Assembly (NCBI GenBank): GCA_963975935.1
Contig: CAXBIQ010000001.1
Span: 434,001 to 498,000, forward strand
Origin: Planktosalinus sp963975935
GTDB lineage: Bacteria > Bacteroidota > Bacteroidia > Flavobacteriales > Flavobacteriaceae
DNA length: 64,000 nucleotides
Reading direction: 5' to 3'
The notes beneath the pieces are model-generated. The model was not told the DNA's origin. It did not search any database and was given only the letters and a program-made list of their open reading frames with translations. Both the position numbers and the translations under genes were made by a program. This document shows, piece after piece, positions 33,555 to 42,645 of this stretch; positions within the stretch are counted from its first letter, which is position 1, and every line of letters starts with the position of its first letter.

Positions 33555-33641
33555 AGTAGTTTTTTTTTAGTTGGATAAGTTCAATATCGCCATAAATTTA
33601 AAAAATTTAAGCTAATGCATTGTTAATTTTTATCCTGAATA

Positions 33642-33673
33642 TTGTAAACTCTTCCTGTGAATCCTTAAATTTG
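33642..33673 (+). promoter_or_regulatory. Putative promoter of the M16 peptidase pair
   Basis: ATTG at 33641-33644 and TAAATTTG at 33666-33673 with 21 bp between match the Bacteroidota -33/-7 pattern with one mismatch. It would give a leader of roughly 70 nt. Confidence 0.5.
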
Positions 33674-33748
33674 TAGTACAGATACTGTAACAATACAGGC
33701 TCTTTTTCAACTAATAGATCAAAAGATTATTAAACCAAAAAAAACACT

Positions 33749-35065
33749 ATGAGAAAAACACTTTTTACCATAGCGCTTCTCCTTTTTGCCTATATCGGCA
33801 GTCAGGCTCAGGAAGTTGCTTTTGAAGAGTACACTTTGGATAACGGGCTTCACGTGATCCTTCACCAGGACAATACAGCTCCCGTTGCAATTACTGCAGT
33901 GATGTACCAGGTGGGTGCAAAGGATGAAAACCCTGAAAGAACCGGCTTCGCCCATTTTTTTGAACACCTTTTATTTGAAGGAACAGAAAATATTGAAAGG
34001 GGAGAATGGTTTAAAATTGTTTCTGCCAGTGGTGGAACCAATAATGCCAACACCAGTGACGACCGTACCTATTATTATGAAATATTTCCTTCAAACGCTG
34101 TAGAACTAGGCTTGTGGATGGAAAGTGAGCGTATGCTTCACCCGATTATCAATCAGGTGGGTGTTGACACTCAAAATGAGGTTGTTAAAGAAGAAAAAAG
34201 ACTTCGTGTAGACAACCAGCCTTATGGAAATATCTTTAATGAAGTAAAGAAGAACATGTTTAAGAAACACCCATACCGCTGGTCACCCATAGGAAGTATG
34301 GAGCATCTTGATGCAGCAACATTGGATGAATTTCTTGCATTTAACGAAAAGTTTTATGTGCCCAACAATGCCACGCTTGTTGTAGCCGGTGATATTGATG
34401 TCCCTGAAATCAAAAAAATGATTCAGGATTACTTTGGTCCCATTCCCAGAGGGGAAGATGTTCCAAGGGTAAACATAAAAGAAGATCCTATAACCGAACA
34501 AATCAATGCAGTTGCATATGACCCCAATATCCAGATTCCCGCTGTGATCCATGCTTACAGAACTCCGGCAATGAACACACGAGATGCCAGAATTTTGGAT
34601 ATGATTTCAACGATTTTAAGTGACGGAAAAAGCTCAAGGTTGTATAAAAAACTGGTTGATGACAAAAAAATGGCCCTGCAGGTTGCCGCATTTAACGTAA
34701 GCCAGCAAGATTATGGTATGTACCTAACCTTTGCTTTGCCGTTAAACAATACTTCTCTGGATGATCTTACCAAAGAAATCGATGAAGAAATCGTAAGGCT
34801 TCAAACCGAACTGATTTCCGAAAGGGAATTTCAAAAGCTGCAAAACGTGGTTGAAAATAGATTTGTAAATGCAAATGCAAGTATTGCCGGTATTGCAGGA
34901 TCCCTGGCTACTTATCAAATGCTTTATGGTGATATCAACCTGATTAATAATGAGATTGATATCTACAGATCTATTACACGTGAAGAGATCAGAGAAGCTG
35001 CCAGAAAGTATTTAAACACAAATCAAAGGCTTCGTTTAGAGTACTTACCTGAAAATGAACAATAA
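33749..35065 (+). CDS. M16 zinc peptidase, catalytic subunit, exported
   Basis: 438 aa. Signal peptide about 1-20 (MRKTLFTIALLLFAYIGSQAQ). The inverted zinc motif HFFEH is at 69-73, with the third ligand Glu in the downstream NEVVKEEKRL segment near 147-150. The N-terminal catalytic and C-terminal M16 domains are both present, and the size is that of a half-length M16B subunit. It likely forms a heterodimer with the inactive M16 protein encoded 6 bp downstream and degrades peptides in the periplasm. The substrate is unknown. Confidence 0.93.
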   Translation: MRKTLFTIALLLFAYIGSQAQEVAFEEYTLDNGLHVILHQDNTAPVAITAVMYQVGAKDENPERTGFAHFFEHLLFEGTENIERGEWFKIVSASGGTNNANTSDDRTYYYEIFPSNAVELGLWMESERMLHPIINQVGVDTQNEVVKEEKRLRVDNQPYGNIFNEVKKNMFKKHPYRWSPIGSMEHLDAATLDEFLAFNEKFYVPNNATLVVAGDIDVPEIKKMIQDYFGPIPRGEDVPRVNIKEDPITEQINAVAYDPNIQIPAVIHAYRTPAMNTRDARILDMISTILSDGKSSRLYKKLVDDKKMALQVAAFNVSQQDYGMYLTFALPLNNTSLDDLTKEIDEEIVRLQTELISEREFQKLQNVVENRFVNANASIAGIAGSLATYQMLYGDINLINNEIDIYRSITREEIREAARKYLNTNQRLRLEYLPENEQ

Positions 35066-35071
35066 AAAAAT

Positions 35072-37144
35072 ATGAAAATGAAAATATATTTAGTTTCCTT
35101 AATCACTTGTTTGTTTTTTGTAAGCATAACAAGTGCACAAATTGACCGGTCAAAGCGTCCTGTTGCAGGACCTGCACCCACAATAAACTTGAGTTCACCA
35201 CAATCTTTTGACCTTGAAAACGGCATGAAGGTCATGGTAGTCAGAAACACCAAACTGCCGCGTGTGAGAATTCAATTGCTCATTGATAATCCTCTATATG
35301 CTTCAGAAGATAAAGCTGGTGTAGAGAGTCTTCTCGCAGCTATGTTGGGGAACGGAACCACTTCTATCCCAAAAGACGAATTCAACGAAGAGATTGATTT
35401 TCTTGGAGCTTCAATAAATTTTGGTTCACAAAGTGCTTTTGCAAGTTCGCTTTCAAAATACTTTGACAGAATTTTTGAACTGATGGCAGATGCTGCAAAG
35501 AATCCTTTATTGAATCAGGAAGAATTCCAAAAGGAGAAAGACAAATTACTGGAGGCACTTAAAAACAACAAGAGAGATGTTTCAACGGTAGCCAGACAAG
35601 TATCAGGAGCCTTGCTTTACGGACAAAAGCATCCCAAAGGTGAGTTTGCTACTGAAGAAACCGTTCAAAATGTCACATTTCAGGATGTGAAAAATTATTA
35701 TGACAATTTCTTCTCACCACAAAACGCATATCTGGTTGTAATAGGTGATGTTCAACGTTCCAAAGTTGAAGCATTGGCAAATCAGCATTTTGCTGATTGG
35801 CAGAGAAAAACAGTACCGAATGTATCATATACAGATCCACAAAATGTACAGTTTACACAGATCAATTTTATCGATATGCCAAATGCAGTACAATCTGAAC
35901 TGGTTGTCGAAAACGTTGTGAATTTAAAAATGAGCGATCCTGACTATCATGCAGTACTGGTTGCAAACAGTATCCTTGGTGGTGATTTTAACAGTTACCT
36001 GAATATGAACTTACGTGAAGACAAAGGATGGACCTATGGAGCTCGTTCTTCAACAGGAGCTGATAAACACGTGACGCGCTTTTATGCCTCAACCAGTGTG
36101 AGAAATGCTGTGACAGACAGTGCCGTGGTTGAAATGATAAACGAGATGCGCAACATCAGGGAAAACCTGGTAGAAGGTGATAAACTGGCATTGGCTAAAG
36201 CCAAGTACACAGGTAACTTTGTATTGGCTCTGGAACGCCCGGAAACCATAGCAAATTATGCACTGAACATAGAAACACAAAACTTGCCGGGAGATTTCTA
36301 TGAGAATTACCTGAAGAAAATCAATGCCGTTACTGCAGAAGATGTAAAGCGTGTTGCAAATAAATATTTTATGGCAGACAACGCCCGAATCGTGGTTACC
36401 GGTAAAGGCTCTGAAGTTCTTGAAGGACTAAAAAACATTAAAAACCGTGATGGCAAAAATATACCCGTGCGCTATTTTGATATTTACGGAAATGAAGTGG
36501 AAGAACCCAATTACAATATTGAAATGGATCCTTCTGTAACAGCAGAAACCGTAATGGAAAACTATTTCAAGGCCATTGGAGGAAAAGATAAAGCCCAACA
36601 GGTTAATACCCTTTATACAAGCGCTAATGCCGAAATGCAGGGAATGCAACTGCAAATGGTTACCAAAGCAACTAAAGACAACAAATCATCACTCGCCATT
36701 TTAATGGGAGGTGCTCCCGTTCAGAAAGTTATTTTTGACGGTACAAAAGGTTATACTATGGCACAAGGCCAGCGCACTGAGTTTACTGAAGAGCAAATTG
36801 CTCAATACAGCAGCCAGGCTGCCACCTTTTCGGAGTTAAAAGCCGGCAATGCAAAGTTAGAGCGTGTTGAAAAAGTAGATGGTAAAGATGCATATGTGGT
36901 TTCTTTTGGCGATAATAAATCTGCTTTTTATGATGTTGAAACGGGTCTTAAGTTAAAAGAAGAAACCGTTCAGGAAGCTATGGGTCAGAAAATGACCACC
37001 ACCATAAGCTACAGTGACTATAAAGAAGTAAACGGAATCAAATTCCCACATACCACAACGATGAGCTTTGGACCTCAGGAATTAAAATTTGAGGTTTCTG
37101 AAGTAAAAATCAATGAAGGTGTGAGTGAGGAAGATTTTAAGTAA
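35072..37144 (+). CDS. M16 family protein without zinc motif, plus C-terminal lipoprotein-like domain
   Basis: 690 aa. Signal peptide about 1-22. Residues 30-460 align with an M16B peptidase, but where HxxEH should be the sequence reads GVESLLAAMLGNGTT, so it is the non-catalytic partner. The GKGWTYG...-like RxDKGWTYGARS and the closing M16_C segment are kept. After about residue 475 there is an extra ~210-aa domain (NYFKAIGGKDKAQQVN ... FYDVETGLKLKEE ... YKEVNGIKFPHTT), a beta-rich fold like those of outer-membrane lipoprotein-carrier/DUF4292-type proteins. This tail is common in flavobacterial M16 partners. Confidence 0.9.
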   Translation: MKMKIYLVSLITCLFFVSITSAQIDRSKRPVAGPAPTINLSSPQSFDLENGMKVMVVRNTKLPRVRIQLLIDNPLYASEDKAGVESLLAAMLGNGTTSIPKDEFNEEIDFLGASINFGSQSAFASSLSKYFDRIFELMADAAKNPLLNQEEFQKEKDKLLEALKNNKRDVSTVARQVSGALLYGQKHPKGEFATEETVQNVTFQDVKNYYDNFFSPQNAYLVVIGDVQRSKVEALANQHFADWQRKTVPNVSYTDPQNVQFTQINFIDMPNAVQSELVVENVVNLKMSDPDYHAVLVANSILGGDFNSYLNMNLREDKGWTYGARSSTGADKHVTRFYASTSVRNAVTDSAVVEMINEMRNIRENLVEGDKLALAKAKYTGNFVLALERPETIANYALNIETQNLPGDFYENYLKKINAVTAEDVKRVANKYFMADNARIVVTGKGSEVLEGLKNIKNRDGKNIPVRYFDIYGNEVEEPNYNIEMDPSVTAETVMENYFKAIGGKDKAQQVNTLYTSANAEMQGMQLQMVTKATKDNKSSLAILMGGAPVQKVIFDGTKGYTMAQGQRTEFTEEQIAQYSSQAATFSELKAGNAKLERVEKVDGKDAYVVSFGDNKSAFYDVETGLKLKEETVQEAMGQKMTTTISYSDYKEVNGIKFPHTTTMSFGPQELKFEVSEVKINEGVSEEDFK

Positions 37145-37176
37145 ACTTTTAAAAACACATATCAGAAATTAATCAA

Positions 37177-37206
37177 GCCGCCCTTGTTCTAAACAGGGGC
37201 GGTTTT
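37177..37206 (+). terminator. Terminator after the M16 pair
   Basis: CCGCCCTTGT...ACAGGGGCGG, a 10-bp stem followed by TTTTT. It overlaps the last codons of the convergent EamA gene. Confidence 0.8.
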
Positions 37207-38088
37207 TCTTACCCTCTTTTTACTGTTCGCCAGAATAACACCAAAAAGAATAATACCCCCGGCTATAATTTGCAAAAATGAAAACGTTTCACCATCCCAA
37301 ACTCCCCAGAGCAAAGCGACAATAGGGATGGTATAGGTTACCGAAGTTGAAAATACCGGTGTGCTTATTTGTATGAGTTTATTGAAGATGAGTAACGCCA
37401 AGGCAGAGCCAAATATCGCAAGCAACGACACATAACCAATGGAAACCATTGTTTCCTCAGAAGCCAGAAGGTCTTGGCTGAAAAAACCTGTGGAAATCAA
37501 AATAAGCAATGAAGGAATCATAATCACCAAGAAACTACCTGTTGAGATAGCCAGCGGTGAGAGTTCCTGCATATGGGTTTTGATGATGTTTACATTCATG
37601 GCATAGCCTACTGTGGCTACAAAAATAAAAAACACATACCGGTAATCCTGATCAGGGTTGATTGAAGACCCTTGCCAGATAAGCAATAAGCATCCCAGTA
37701 AACCAATGATGACCCCAAAGAGTTGCCGTCGTGTAAAACCAATGGCAAATAATACCGACCCGAAAATCAAGGTCATTATGGGAGTAGTCGCATTTAAAAT
37801 GGAGGTAATAGCACTGTCAATTTCAGTCTGGGCATATGCAAAGCAAAAAGCAGGGATAAAGGTGCCAATGGTTCCGGCAATGGCAATCCATTTCCATTGT
37901 TTCTTATCAATGCGTTTTAAATGGGTGAAACCAATGACAAAAAGAAAAACAGAGGCAATCAATACCCGCAAAGCGCCCACCTGTACCGGAGTCAACCCTA
38001 TCAGGGATTTTTTGATAAGGATAAATGAACTCCCCCAGACAATGGAGAGGATAATCAAAAAAATCCACCGTGTATTTCCTGATTGCAT
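37189..38088 (-). CDS. EamA/DMT-family transporter
   Basis: 299 aa from the ATG at 38088 (MQSGNTRWIFLI). Ten membrane helices in two EamA repeats: the first begins IVWGSSFILIKKSLIGLTPVQVGALR, the second follows about residue 150. It is a drug/metabolite-type exporter; the substrate cannot be read from the sequence. Its 3' end lies inside the terminator of the convergent M16 unit. Confidence 0.9.
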   Translation of the reverse strand: MQSGNTRWIFLIILSIVWGSSFILIKKSLIGLTPVQVGALRVLIASVFLFVIGFTHLKRIDKKQWKWIAIAGTIGTFIPAFCFAYAQTEIDSAITSILNATTPIMTLIFGSVLFAIGFTRRQLFGVIIGLLGCLLLIWQGSSINPDQDYRYVFFIFVATVGYAMNVNIIKTHMQELSPLAISTGSFLVIMIPSLLILISTGFFSQDLLASEETMVSIGYVSLLAIFGSALALLIFNKLIQISTPVFSTSVTYTIPIVALLWGVWDGETFSFLQIIAGGIILFGVILANSKKRVRKTAPV

Positions 38089-38146
38089 AGCTGTTAAATT
38101 CAGCCACAAAATTGAATAATTTAATCTAATTAATAAGCTGTTTTTG

Positions 38147-38154
38147 TAATTTTG
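38147..38154 (+). promoter_or_regulatory. Putative -7 element for the HMA lipoprotein gene
   Basis: TAATTTTG matches TAnnTTTG about 20 bp before the ATG at 38176. The -33 box is not clear. Confidence 0.4.
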
Positions 38155-38175
38155 TAGAAATTAAAAATCTTGAAA

Positions 38176-38580
38176 ATGCAAAATTTAAAATATATTGTTT
38201 CGATCCTGATGTTAGCTTTGATTTCTTACAGTTGTAAAAACGAAAGCCACCCTGAAACCAAAACCGTAAACATCGAAGTTGCCGCACCTGAAAAAAAATT
38301 GAATCCTGATGCCGAATACATTTCAGCAAACTTTGAAATTGAGGGAATGAAATGTGCCATGGGGTGTGCCAAAGTTATCGAGAAAAATATTGCCAAAATG
38401 GATGGAGTTAAAGAAGTGCTTGTAGATTTTGATACCAAAACAGCTACCGTTTCTTATGATCAGGAATTGGTAGATCAGGAAAAATTAACTGCGACCATCA
38501 AAAGCACTGCAGAAACATACAGTGTGACAACCTGGAATGGTAACAGGCTTTCCGAAGAGGAAGAAAGCGTTCAAAAGTAA
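38176..38580 (+). CDS. Heavy-metal-associated (HMA) domain lipoprotein
   Basis: 134 aa from the ATG at 38176. Lipobox LALISYSCKN with Cys at about 19. One HMA domain follows (about 50-120): FEIEGMKCAMGCAKVIEKNIAKMDGV ... VDFDTKTATVSYD. The metal site is CAMGC, i.e. CxxxC with one extra residue compared with the usual CxxC of copper chaperones. This variant recurs in exported flavobacterial HMA proteins. It is probably anchored in the periplasm, binding copper or another soft metal. No transporter is adjacent. Confidence 0.87.
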   Translation: MQNLKYIVSILMLALISYSCKNESHPETKTVNIEVAAPEKKLNPDAEYISANFEIEGMKCAMGCAKVIEKNIAKMDGVKEVLVDFDTKTATVSYDQELVDQEKLTATIKSTAETYSVTTWNGNRLSEEEESVQK

Positions 38581-38604
38581 AAATCTTAAAAATTTAAGCC
38601 ATAC

Positions 38605-38632
38605 AATGCCTAAAATTTTCAGGCATTTTTTT
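38605..38632 (+). terminator. Terminator after the HMA gene
   Basis: AATGCCT...AGGCATT stem followed by eight T, ending at the stop of the convergent gldD. Confidence 0.75.
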
Positions 38633-39183
38633 TATTCTTTCCAGTGAATGGTTTCCATGATATGTCTCACATCGCCCCGCAGATAAGAAATTGCAGGCAG
38701 TATGGAGTCAAAATTGGGCTTACTTTTAAAATAGAGTGAGCCGGTTATAAAATGATCTGTACTGTCAGTCACATAAAACTGTGTTGAGGTTGCGGCATCA
38801 CCATTGATCATATACAACATACCAAACACATCATTGATGGAATCAACCCGGGGTTGTTCAAAAATGGTGCTCGCTTTTATCGTGTGATCATAGGTAAGCT
38901 TTTGGGCATCATACAAAAGGGAGTCCAGGTTGCCTTTAACCGGGCGATAGGTCAAATAAATTGTCGCCTTCATTTTGGGATATTCCAGATTCATCCAGCA
39001 ATCATTTTTTCTGATAAGGTTTGAAAGCGCATTGATTTCAAATGAAAAAGGGCAGTCAGGGTTCACCTCTTTGTATTGGGCTTGAGGATACTCAAGGGCA
39101 AGATAGGCTTTGGGTTTTACGATAACATCATCACCGCACGATAAAAGAAAAAAAATAGAAAGGAAAACAATAAAATGTTTCAT
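38632..39183 (-). CDS. gldD: Gliding motility lipoprotein GldD
   Basis: 183 aa. Lipobox FFLLSCGDD with Cys at 16. The body matches GldD: YLALEYPQAQYKEVNPDCPFSFEIN and CWMNLEYPKMKATIYLTY ... YFKSKPNFDSILPAISYLRGDVRHIMETIHW. GldD is required for gliding motility in Flavobacterium johnsoniae, and its exact role is unresolved. It follows gldE by 18 bp in the conserved ssb-gldE-gldD order. Confidence 0.93.
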   Translation of the reverse strand: MKHFIVFLSIFFLLSCGDDVIVKPKAYLALEYPQAQYKEVNPDCPFSFEINALSNLIRKNDCWMNLEYPKMKATIYLTYRPVKGNLDSLLYDAQKLTYDHTIKASTIFEQPRVDSINDVFGMLYMINGDAATSTQFYVTDSTDHFITGSLYFKSKPNFDSILPAISYLRGDVRHIMETIHWKE

Positions 39184-39201
39184 AAAAAGCGTGCTTTTTG
39201 A

Positions 39202-40539
39202 TTATTCACTTTGCTTTATGGTGAGCTTGACCTGTTTGATGCGCTTATTATCAAAGGCCTCTACAGTAAACGCATAATGATGGAAAGTTATTACTTCGCC
39301 TTTTTTTGGAAAGCCTTTTGCAATCTCAAGTAAAAATCCGGCGAGGGTTTCAGCTTCTCCTTTACTTTCTTCAATAAGGGAAGGGTCTTCAATTTTTACC
39401 ACCCTGTAAAAGTCTTTCAAAGGTGTTTTGCCCTCAAAAACAAAATTGTTGTCATCAAGTTTTGAGAAAATGAGGTCTTCGTCATCAAATTCATCACTGA
39501 TGTCGCCCACTACTTCTTCGATGACATCTTCCAGGGAAATAAGTCCGCAGGTGCCACCATATTCATCAACCACAATGGCGAGGTGGATGCGTTTTTCTTT
39601 AAATTCATTGAGCAGGTCATCAAGCTTTTTGTTTTCCGGAACAAAATAAGGCGTTCGTAACAATTCTGTCCAGTCAAATTGTTTTTTATCGATATGGGGC
39701 ATCAGGTCTTTTACATAGAGGACACCAATGATGTTATCAAGATTTTCCCGATAAACAGGAATGCGGGAATATCCCTGATCAATAATCTGGGGCAAAATTT
39801 CAGAATAGGGAAGGTCATCTTTTAAGGCAAAAATATCCATTCGGGGTTTCATCACCTGTTTTGTATCTGTGTTTCCAAAAGAAACGATGCCTTTTAATAT
39901 TTTCTGCTCTTCCTTAGTGGTGTGTTCTTCAGAGGTTAACTCAAGGGCTTGTGAGAGCTGGTCAACACTCAGGTTTGTTTTCTGTTTTCCAAACCTGCGG
40001 TGGATGAATATGGTTGCAGAACGCATGGGTAATGACAAAGGAGAAAGGACAATGTCAAGAAACCGTAGCGGATATGCCATAAAGATTGAAAACGTAAGTT
40101 TGTTCCTGCTGGCATAAATTTTCGGGAGTATTTCTCCAAACAGGAGAATCAAAAAAGTTGCAAGACCTACTTTCAGAAAGAAGACCAGATCCAGGGAAAA
40201 AAAATACAGGTTTATGTGAGTGCCTATATTTTGAAACCATACAGAACTGAGTGATTCAAACAAGATGACAATCGCTATATTGATGGTATTGTTTGTAATC
40301 AAAATGGTTGCCAGAAGCTTTTTAGGACGGTCGAGCAATTTGATAATGATGTTCTGTTGCTTGCTGCGTTTGTTTTCGTCAAGCTCAAAATCAGTAGGGG
40401 TCAATGAAAAGAGTGCAACTTCTGATCCTGAAATCAACGCTGAACAACACATTAAAAATATTAGAAGAATTACACCAAAGCTTTGTGCCAGGTCAATGAA
40501 ATGTGGAATTAACAATAAACTCGGAGGCTCTATGTCCAA
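39202..40539 (-). CDS. gldE: Gliding motility-associated protein GldE (CNNM/CBS type)
   Basis: 445 aa. N-terminal DUF21/CNNM membrane domain with about four helices (about 15-170, including SGSEVALFSLTPTDFE), then a CBS pair (about 215-335: VMKPRMDIFALKDDLPYSEI ... VDEYGGTCGLISLEDVIEEVVGDISDE), and a C-terminal CorC/HlyC domain. It is similar to magnesium/cobalt efflux proteins. GldE is linked genetically to GldD in gliding. It lies between ssb (26 bp) and gldD (18 bp). Confidence 0.93.
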   Translation of the reverse strand: MDIEPPSLLLIPHFIDLAQSFGVILLIFLMCCSALISGSEVALFSLTPTDFELDENKRSKQQNIIIKLLDRPKKLLATILITNNTINIAIVILFESLSSVWFQNIGTHINLYFFSLDLVFFLKVGLATFLILLFGEILPKIYASRNKLTFSIFMAYPLRFLDIVLSPLSLPMRSATIFIHRRFGKQKTNLSVDQLSQALELTSEEHTTKEEQKILKGIVSFGNTDTKQVMKPRMDIFALKDDLPYSEILPQIIDQGYSRIPVYRENLDNIIGVLYVKDLMPHIDKKQFDWTELLRTPYFVPENKKLDDLLNEFKEKRIHLAIVVDEYGGTCGLISLEDVIEEVVGDISDEFDDEDLIFSKLDDNNFVFEGKTPLKDFYRVVKIEDPSLIEESKGEAETLAGFLLEIAKGFPKKGEVITFHHYAFTVEAFDNKRIKQVKLTIKQSE

Positions 40540-40565
40540 AATCAGTCAAAATTAGTTACACAATT

Positions 40566-41012
40566 TTAAAAAGGAAGATCATCTTCATTTTCTGTGTCCG
40601 TGTTGTTTCCTGCAAAGGTATCACTTTTTGATTCAGCGCGTTGGGTTTGTTGTGTGTTTGAACTATCTGAATCTGCTTTTGCGGTTAAAAAGGTAAAATC
40701 AGTACATTGAATTTCGGTGCTGTAACGGTCATTTCCCTGTTCATCCTGCCATTTTCTTGTTTTGAGACGGCCTTCAATATAAACCTTATCACCTTTTTTG
40801 AGGTATCTTTCACAAATTTCAGCAGCTTTGTTCCTTACAACAATGTTGTGCCATTCTGTATTGGAAACTTTCTCACCCGATGTTTTATTTGTATAGGTCT
40901 CGTTTGTGGCCAATGGAAACCTTCCGATACAGCCTCCACCTTCAAAATGTATCATTTTAACATCATCTCCCGTATGCCCGATCAGCATCACTTTGTTTAC
41001 TGTACCACTCAT
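40566..41012 (-). CDS. ssb: Single-stranded DNA-binding protein
   Basis: 148 aa. The OB-fold occupies about 1-105 (MSGTVNKVMLIGHTGDDVKM ... TEWHNIVVRNKAAEICERYLKKGDKVYIEGRL), then a Gln/Ser/Thr/Asp-rich linker, then the acidic interaction tip EDDLPF. Protects ssDNA and recruits repair and replication partners. It lies 49 bp after mutY and 26 bp before gldE, the common flavobacterial order. A TATATTTG -7-like box lies at 41037-41044. Confidence 0.95.
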   Translation of the reverse strand: MSGTVNKVMLIGHTGDDVKMIHFEGGGCIGRFPLATNETYTNKTSGEKVSNTEWHNIVVRNKAAEICERYLKKGDKVYIEGRLKTRKWQDEQGNDRYSTEIQCTDFTFLTAKADSDSSNTQQTQRAESKSDTFAGNNTDTENEDDLPF

Positions 41013-41036
41013 TTTTTTATTCTTTGGTTATGCAAT

Positions 41037-41044
41037 CAAATATA
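41037..41044 (-). promoter_or_regulatory. Putative -7 element for ssb
   Basis: Minus strand TATATTTG 25 bp before the ssb start, matching TAnnTTTG; no clear -33 box. It suggests ssb-gldE-gldD can be transcribed separately from mutY. Confidence 0.4.
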
Positions 41045-41061
41045 TCAATTATTAATTGCTT

Positions 41062-42093
41062 TTAAAAGGGGAAATCCACAATAAATTTATGCAGCACAAT
41101 GGGAACGGGAAGTTCTTCTATTTGTGAAATTTGAATACCGCTTTCATCAAGGGGTGTTGTGTGAACAACCCAAAATTGAATATGCAAATGCTGGTGTGAC
41201 AGTTTATGCAAAACCGGTTTTTTGTTGTAGAGCGAAAGGGATTTGACCTGAATTCCGTTTAATAGTTCTTGTACTTCATCTAGTTTGACCCGGGTGTTTT
41301 TTTCTTTTTCGATAAGCGGAAACTGATATAAGTTTTTCCAAATACCCGAAGCGGTTCTTTTTTCTAAAAGTGTCTTGTTGTCTTCGGAAATTATCACCAG
41401 ATAATTAAAGTAACGAGGCCTTACTTTGACCCCTGCAGTTTTAACGGGAAGCTCTTTTACTTTTTGATGATTAAAAGCATAGCAATCTGCCTGAAAAATA
41501 CAGTTGAGGCAATCTGGATTTTGAGGTTTGCAATACAGAGCACCAAACTCCATCATGGCCTGGTTGAAACCACCTGCATCCCGTTTGTCCAGGTATTGCT
41601 GTGCCAGTGCCTTGAATTCTTTGGCTGCACCCGAAGCATTCACAGGAGTTTGAATCCCAAAAATCCGTGAGAGGACGCGGTACACATTTCCGTCAACCAC
41701 GGCCTGAGGCTCATTAAAACAAATGGAAGCAATTGCACTTGCCGTGTAATCACCAATGCCTTTTAACTGCAAAAGCTCTTTATAATTATCAGGGAATTTT
41801 CCTTTGAGGTTTTCTGCTACATAACGTGCTGTGTGATGCAGGTTTCGCGCACGTGAATAATATCCCAGACCCTGCCAGGATTTCAGCACTTCTTCTTCGG
41901 TGGCTTCGGCAAGATCAAAAATGGTGGGATAGATTTCAGTAAACTTTACATAATATGATAAGCCTTGTTCAATACGGGTCTGCTGCAATATGATTTCTGA
42001 AAGCCAAATTTTATAAGGGTTCCGGGTTTGGCGCCAAGGGAGTTCCCTGCGATTTTCCTGATACCAGTTTGTGAGTTTTGATGTAAAATCCAT
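41062..42093 (-). CDS. mutY: A/G-specific adenine glycosylase MutY
   Basis: 343 aa from the ATG at 42093 (the longer frame starts at a GTG). Catalytic E33 in LSEIILQQTR and D134 in AVVDGNVYR; HhH LKGIGDYTA. Four Cys in the pattern C-x6-C-x2-C-x5-C (CKPQNPDCLNCIFQADC) bind the [4Fe-4S] cluster. The C-terminal NUDIX-like domain (about 225-340) recognises 8-oxoG. It removes adenine mispaired with 8-oxoguanine. It is divergent from recX. Confidence 0.96.
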   Translation of the reverse strand: MDFTSKLTNWYQENRRELPWRQTRNPYKIWLSEIILQQTRIEQGLSYYVKFTEIYPTIFDLAEATEEEVLKSWQGLGYYSRARNLHHTARYVAENLKGKFPDNYKELLQLKGIGDYTASAIASICFNEPQAVVDGNVYRVLSRIFGIQTPVNASGAAKEFKALAQQYLDKRDAGGFNQAMMEFGALYCKPQNPDCLNCIFQADCYAFNHQKVKELPVKTAGVKVRPRYFNYLVIISEDNKTLLEKRTASGIWKNLYQFPLIEKEKNTRVKLDEVQELLNGIQVKSLSLYNKKPVLHKLSHQHLHIQFWVVHTTPLDESGIQISQIEELPVPIVLHKFIVDFPF

Positions 42094-42171
42094 ATTGCTT
42101 TTAATGCTCACAAAAATAAGGGTTAATTTTAGTTTGGATTGGTATTTTTGACAGATTTATAGTTCCTTTGG

Positions 42172-42645
42172 ATGATGAATAAAAAAGTGTACCATATCGA
42201 TGAGGCACAAGCCAAAATGGAAAACTACTGTGCCTATCAGGAGCGGTGCCACCAGGAAGTTACACGCAAGCTTTATGAAATGCAGCTTATTCCCGAAGCC
42301 GTTGAAAAAATCATGCTTCATTTGTTTGAACACGATTTCATTAACGAAACACGCTTTGCAAAAGCCTTTGCCCGCGGAAAGTTTTCGATAAAAAAATGGG
42401 GCAAAAATCGCATTGTCAATGAGTTGAAAAAACGAAAAATTTCCCCTTACAACATCAATCTGGCATTACAGGAACTAAATGATGAAGATTATTATAAAAC
42501 CTTTGATGTTCTTGCCGAAAAACGCTTAAAACAAATCAAGGAAACCCATAAATACAAAAAAAGAAAGAAACTGGCCGACTATCTTTTATACCGGGGTTGG
42601 GAAAGTGAATTGGTGTATGAAAAGACAAAAGAACTTATCCCGTAA
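42172..42645 (+). CDS. recX: Regulatory protein RecX
   Basis: 157 aa, three tandem three-helix RecX repeats. Characteristic segments: YCAYQERCHQEVTRKLYE, FINETRFAKAFARGKFSIKKWGKNRI, and the last repeat KRKKLADYLLYRGWESELVYEK. RecX limits RecA filament extension. recA is not in the window. The gene overlaps the 3' end of the convergent cupin gene by 11 bp. Confidence 0.92.
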   Translation: MMNKKVYHIDEAQAKMENYCAYQERCHQEVTRKLYEMQLIPEAVEKIMLHLFEHDFINETRFAKAFARGKFSIKKWGKNRIVNELKKRKISPYNINLALQELNDEDYYKTFDVLAEKRLKQIKETHKYKKRKKLADYLLYRGWESELVYEKTKELIP

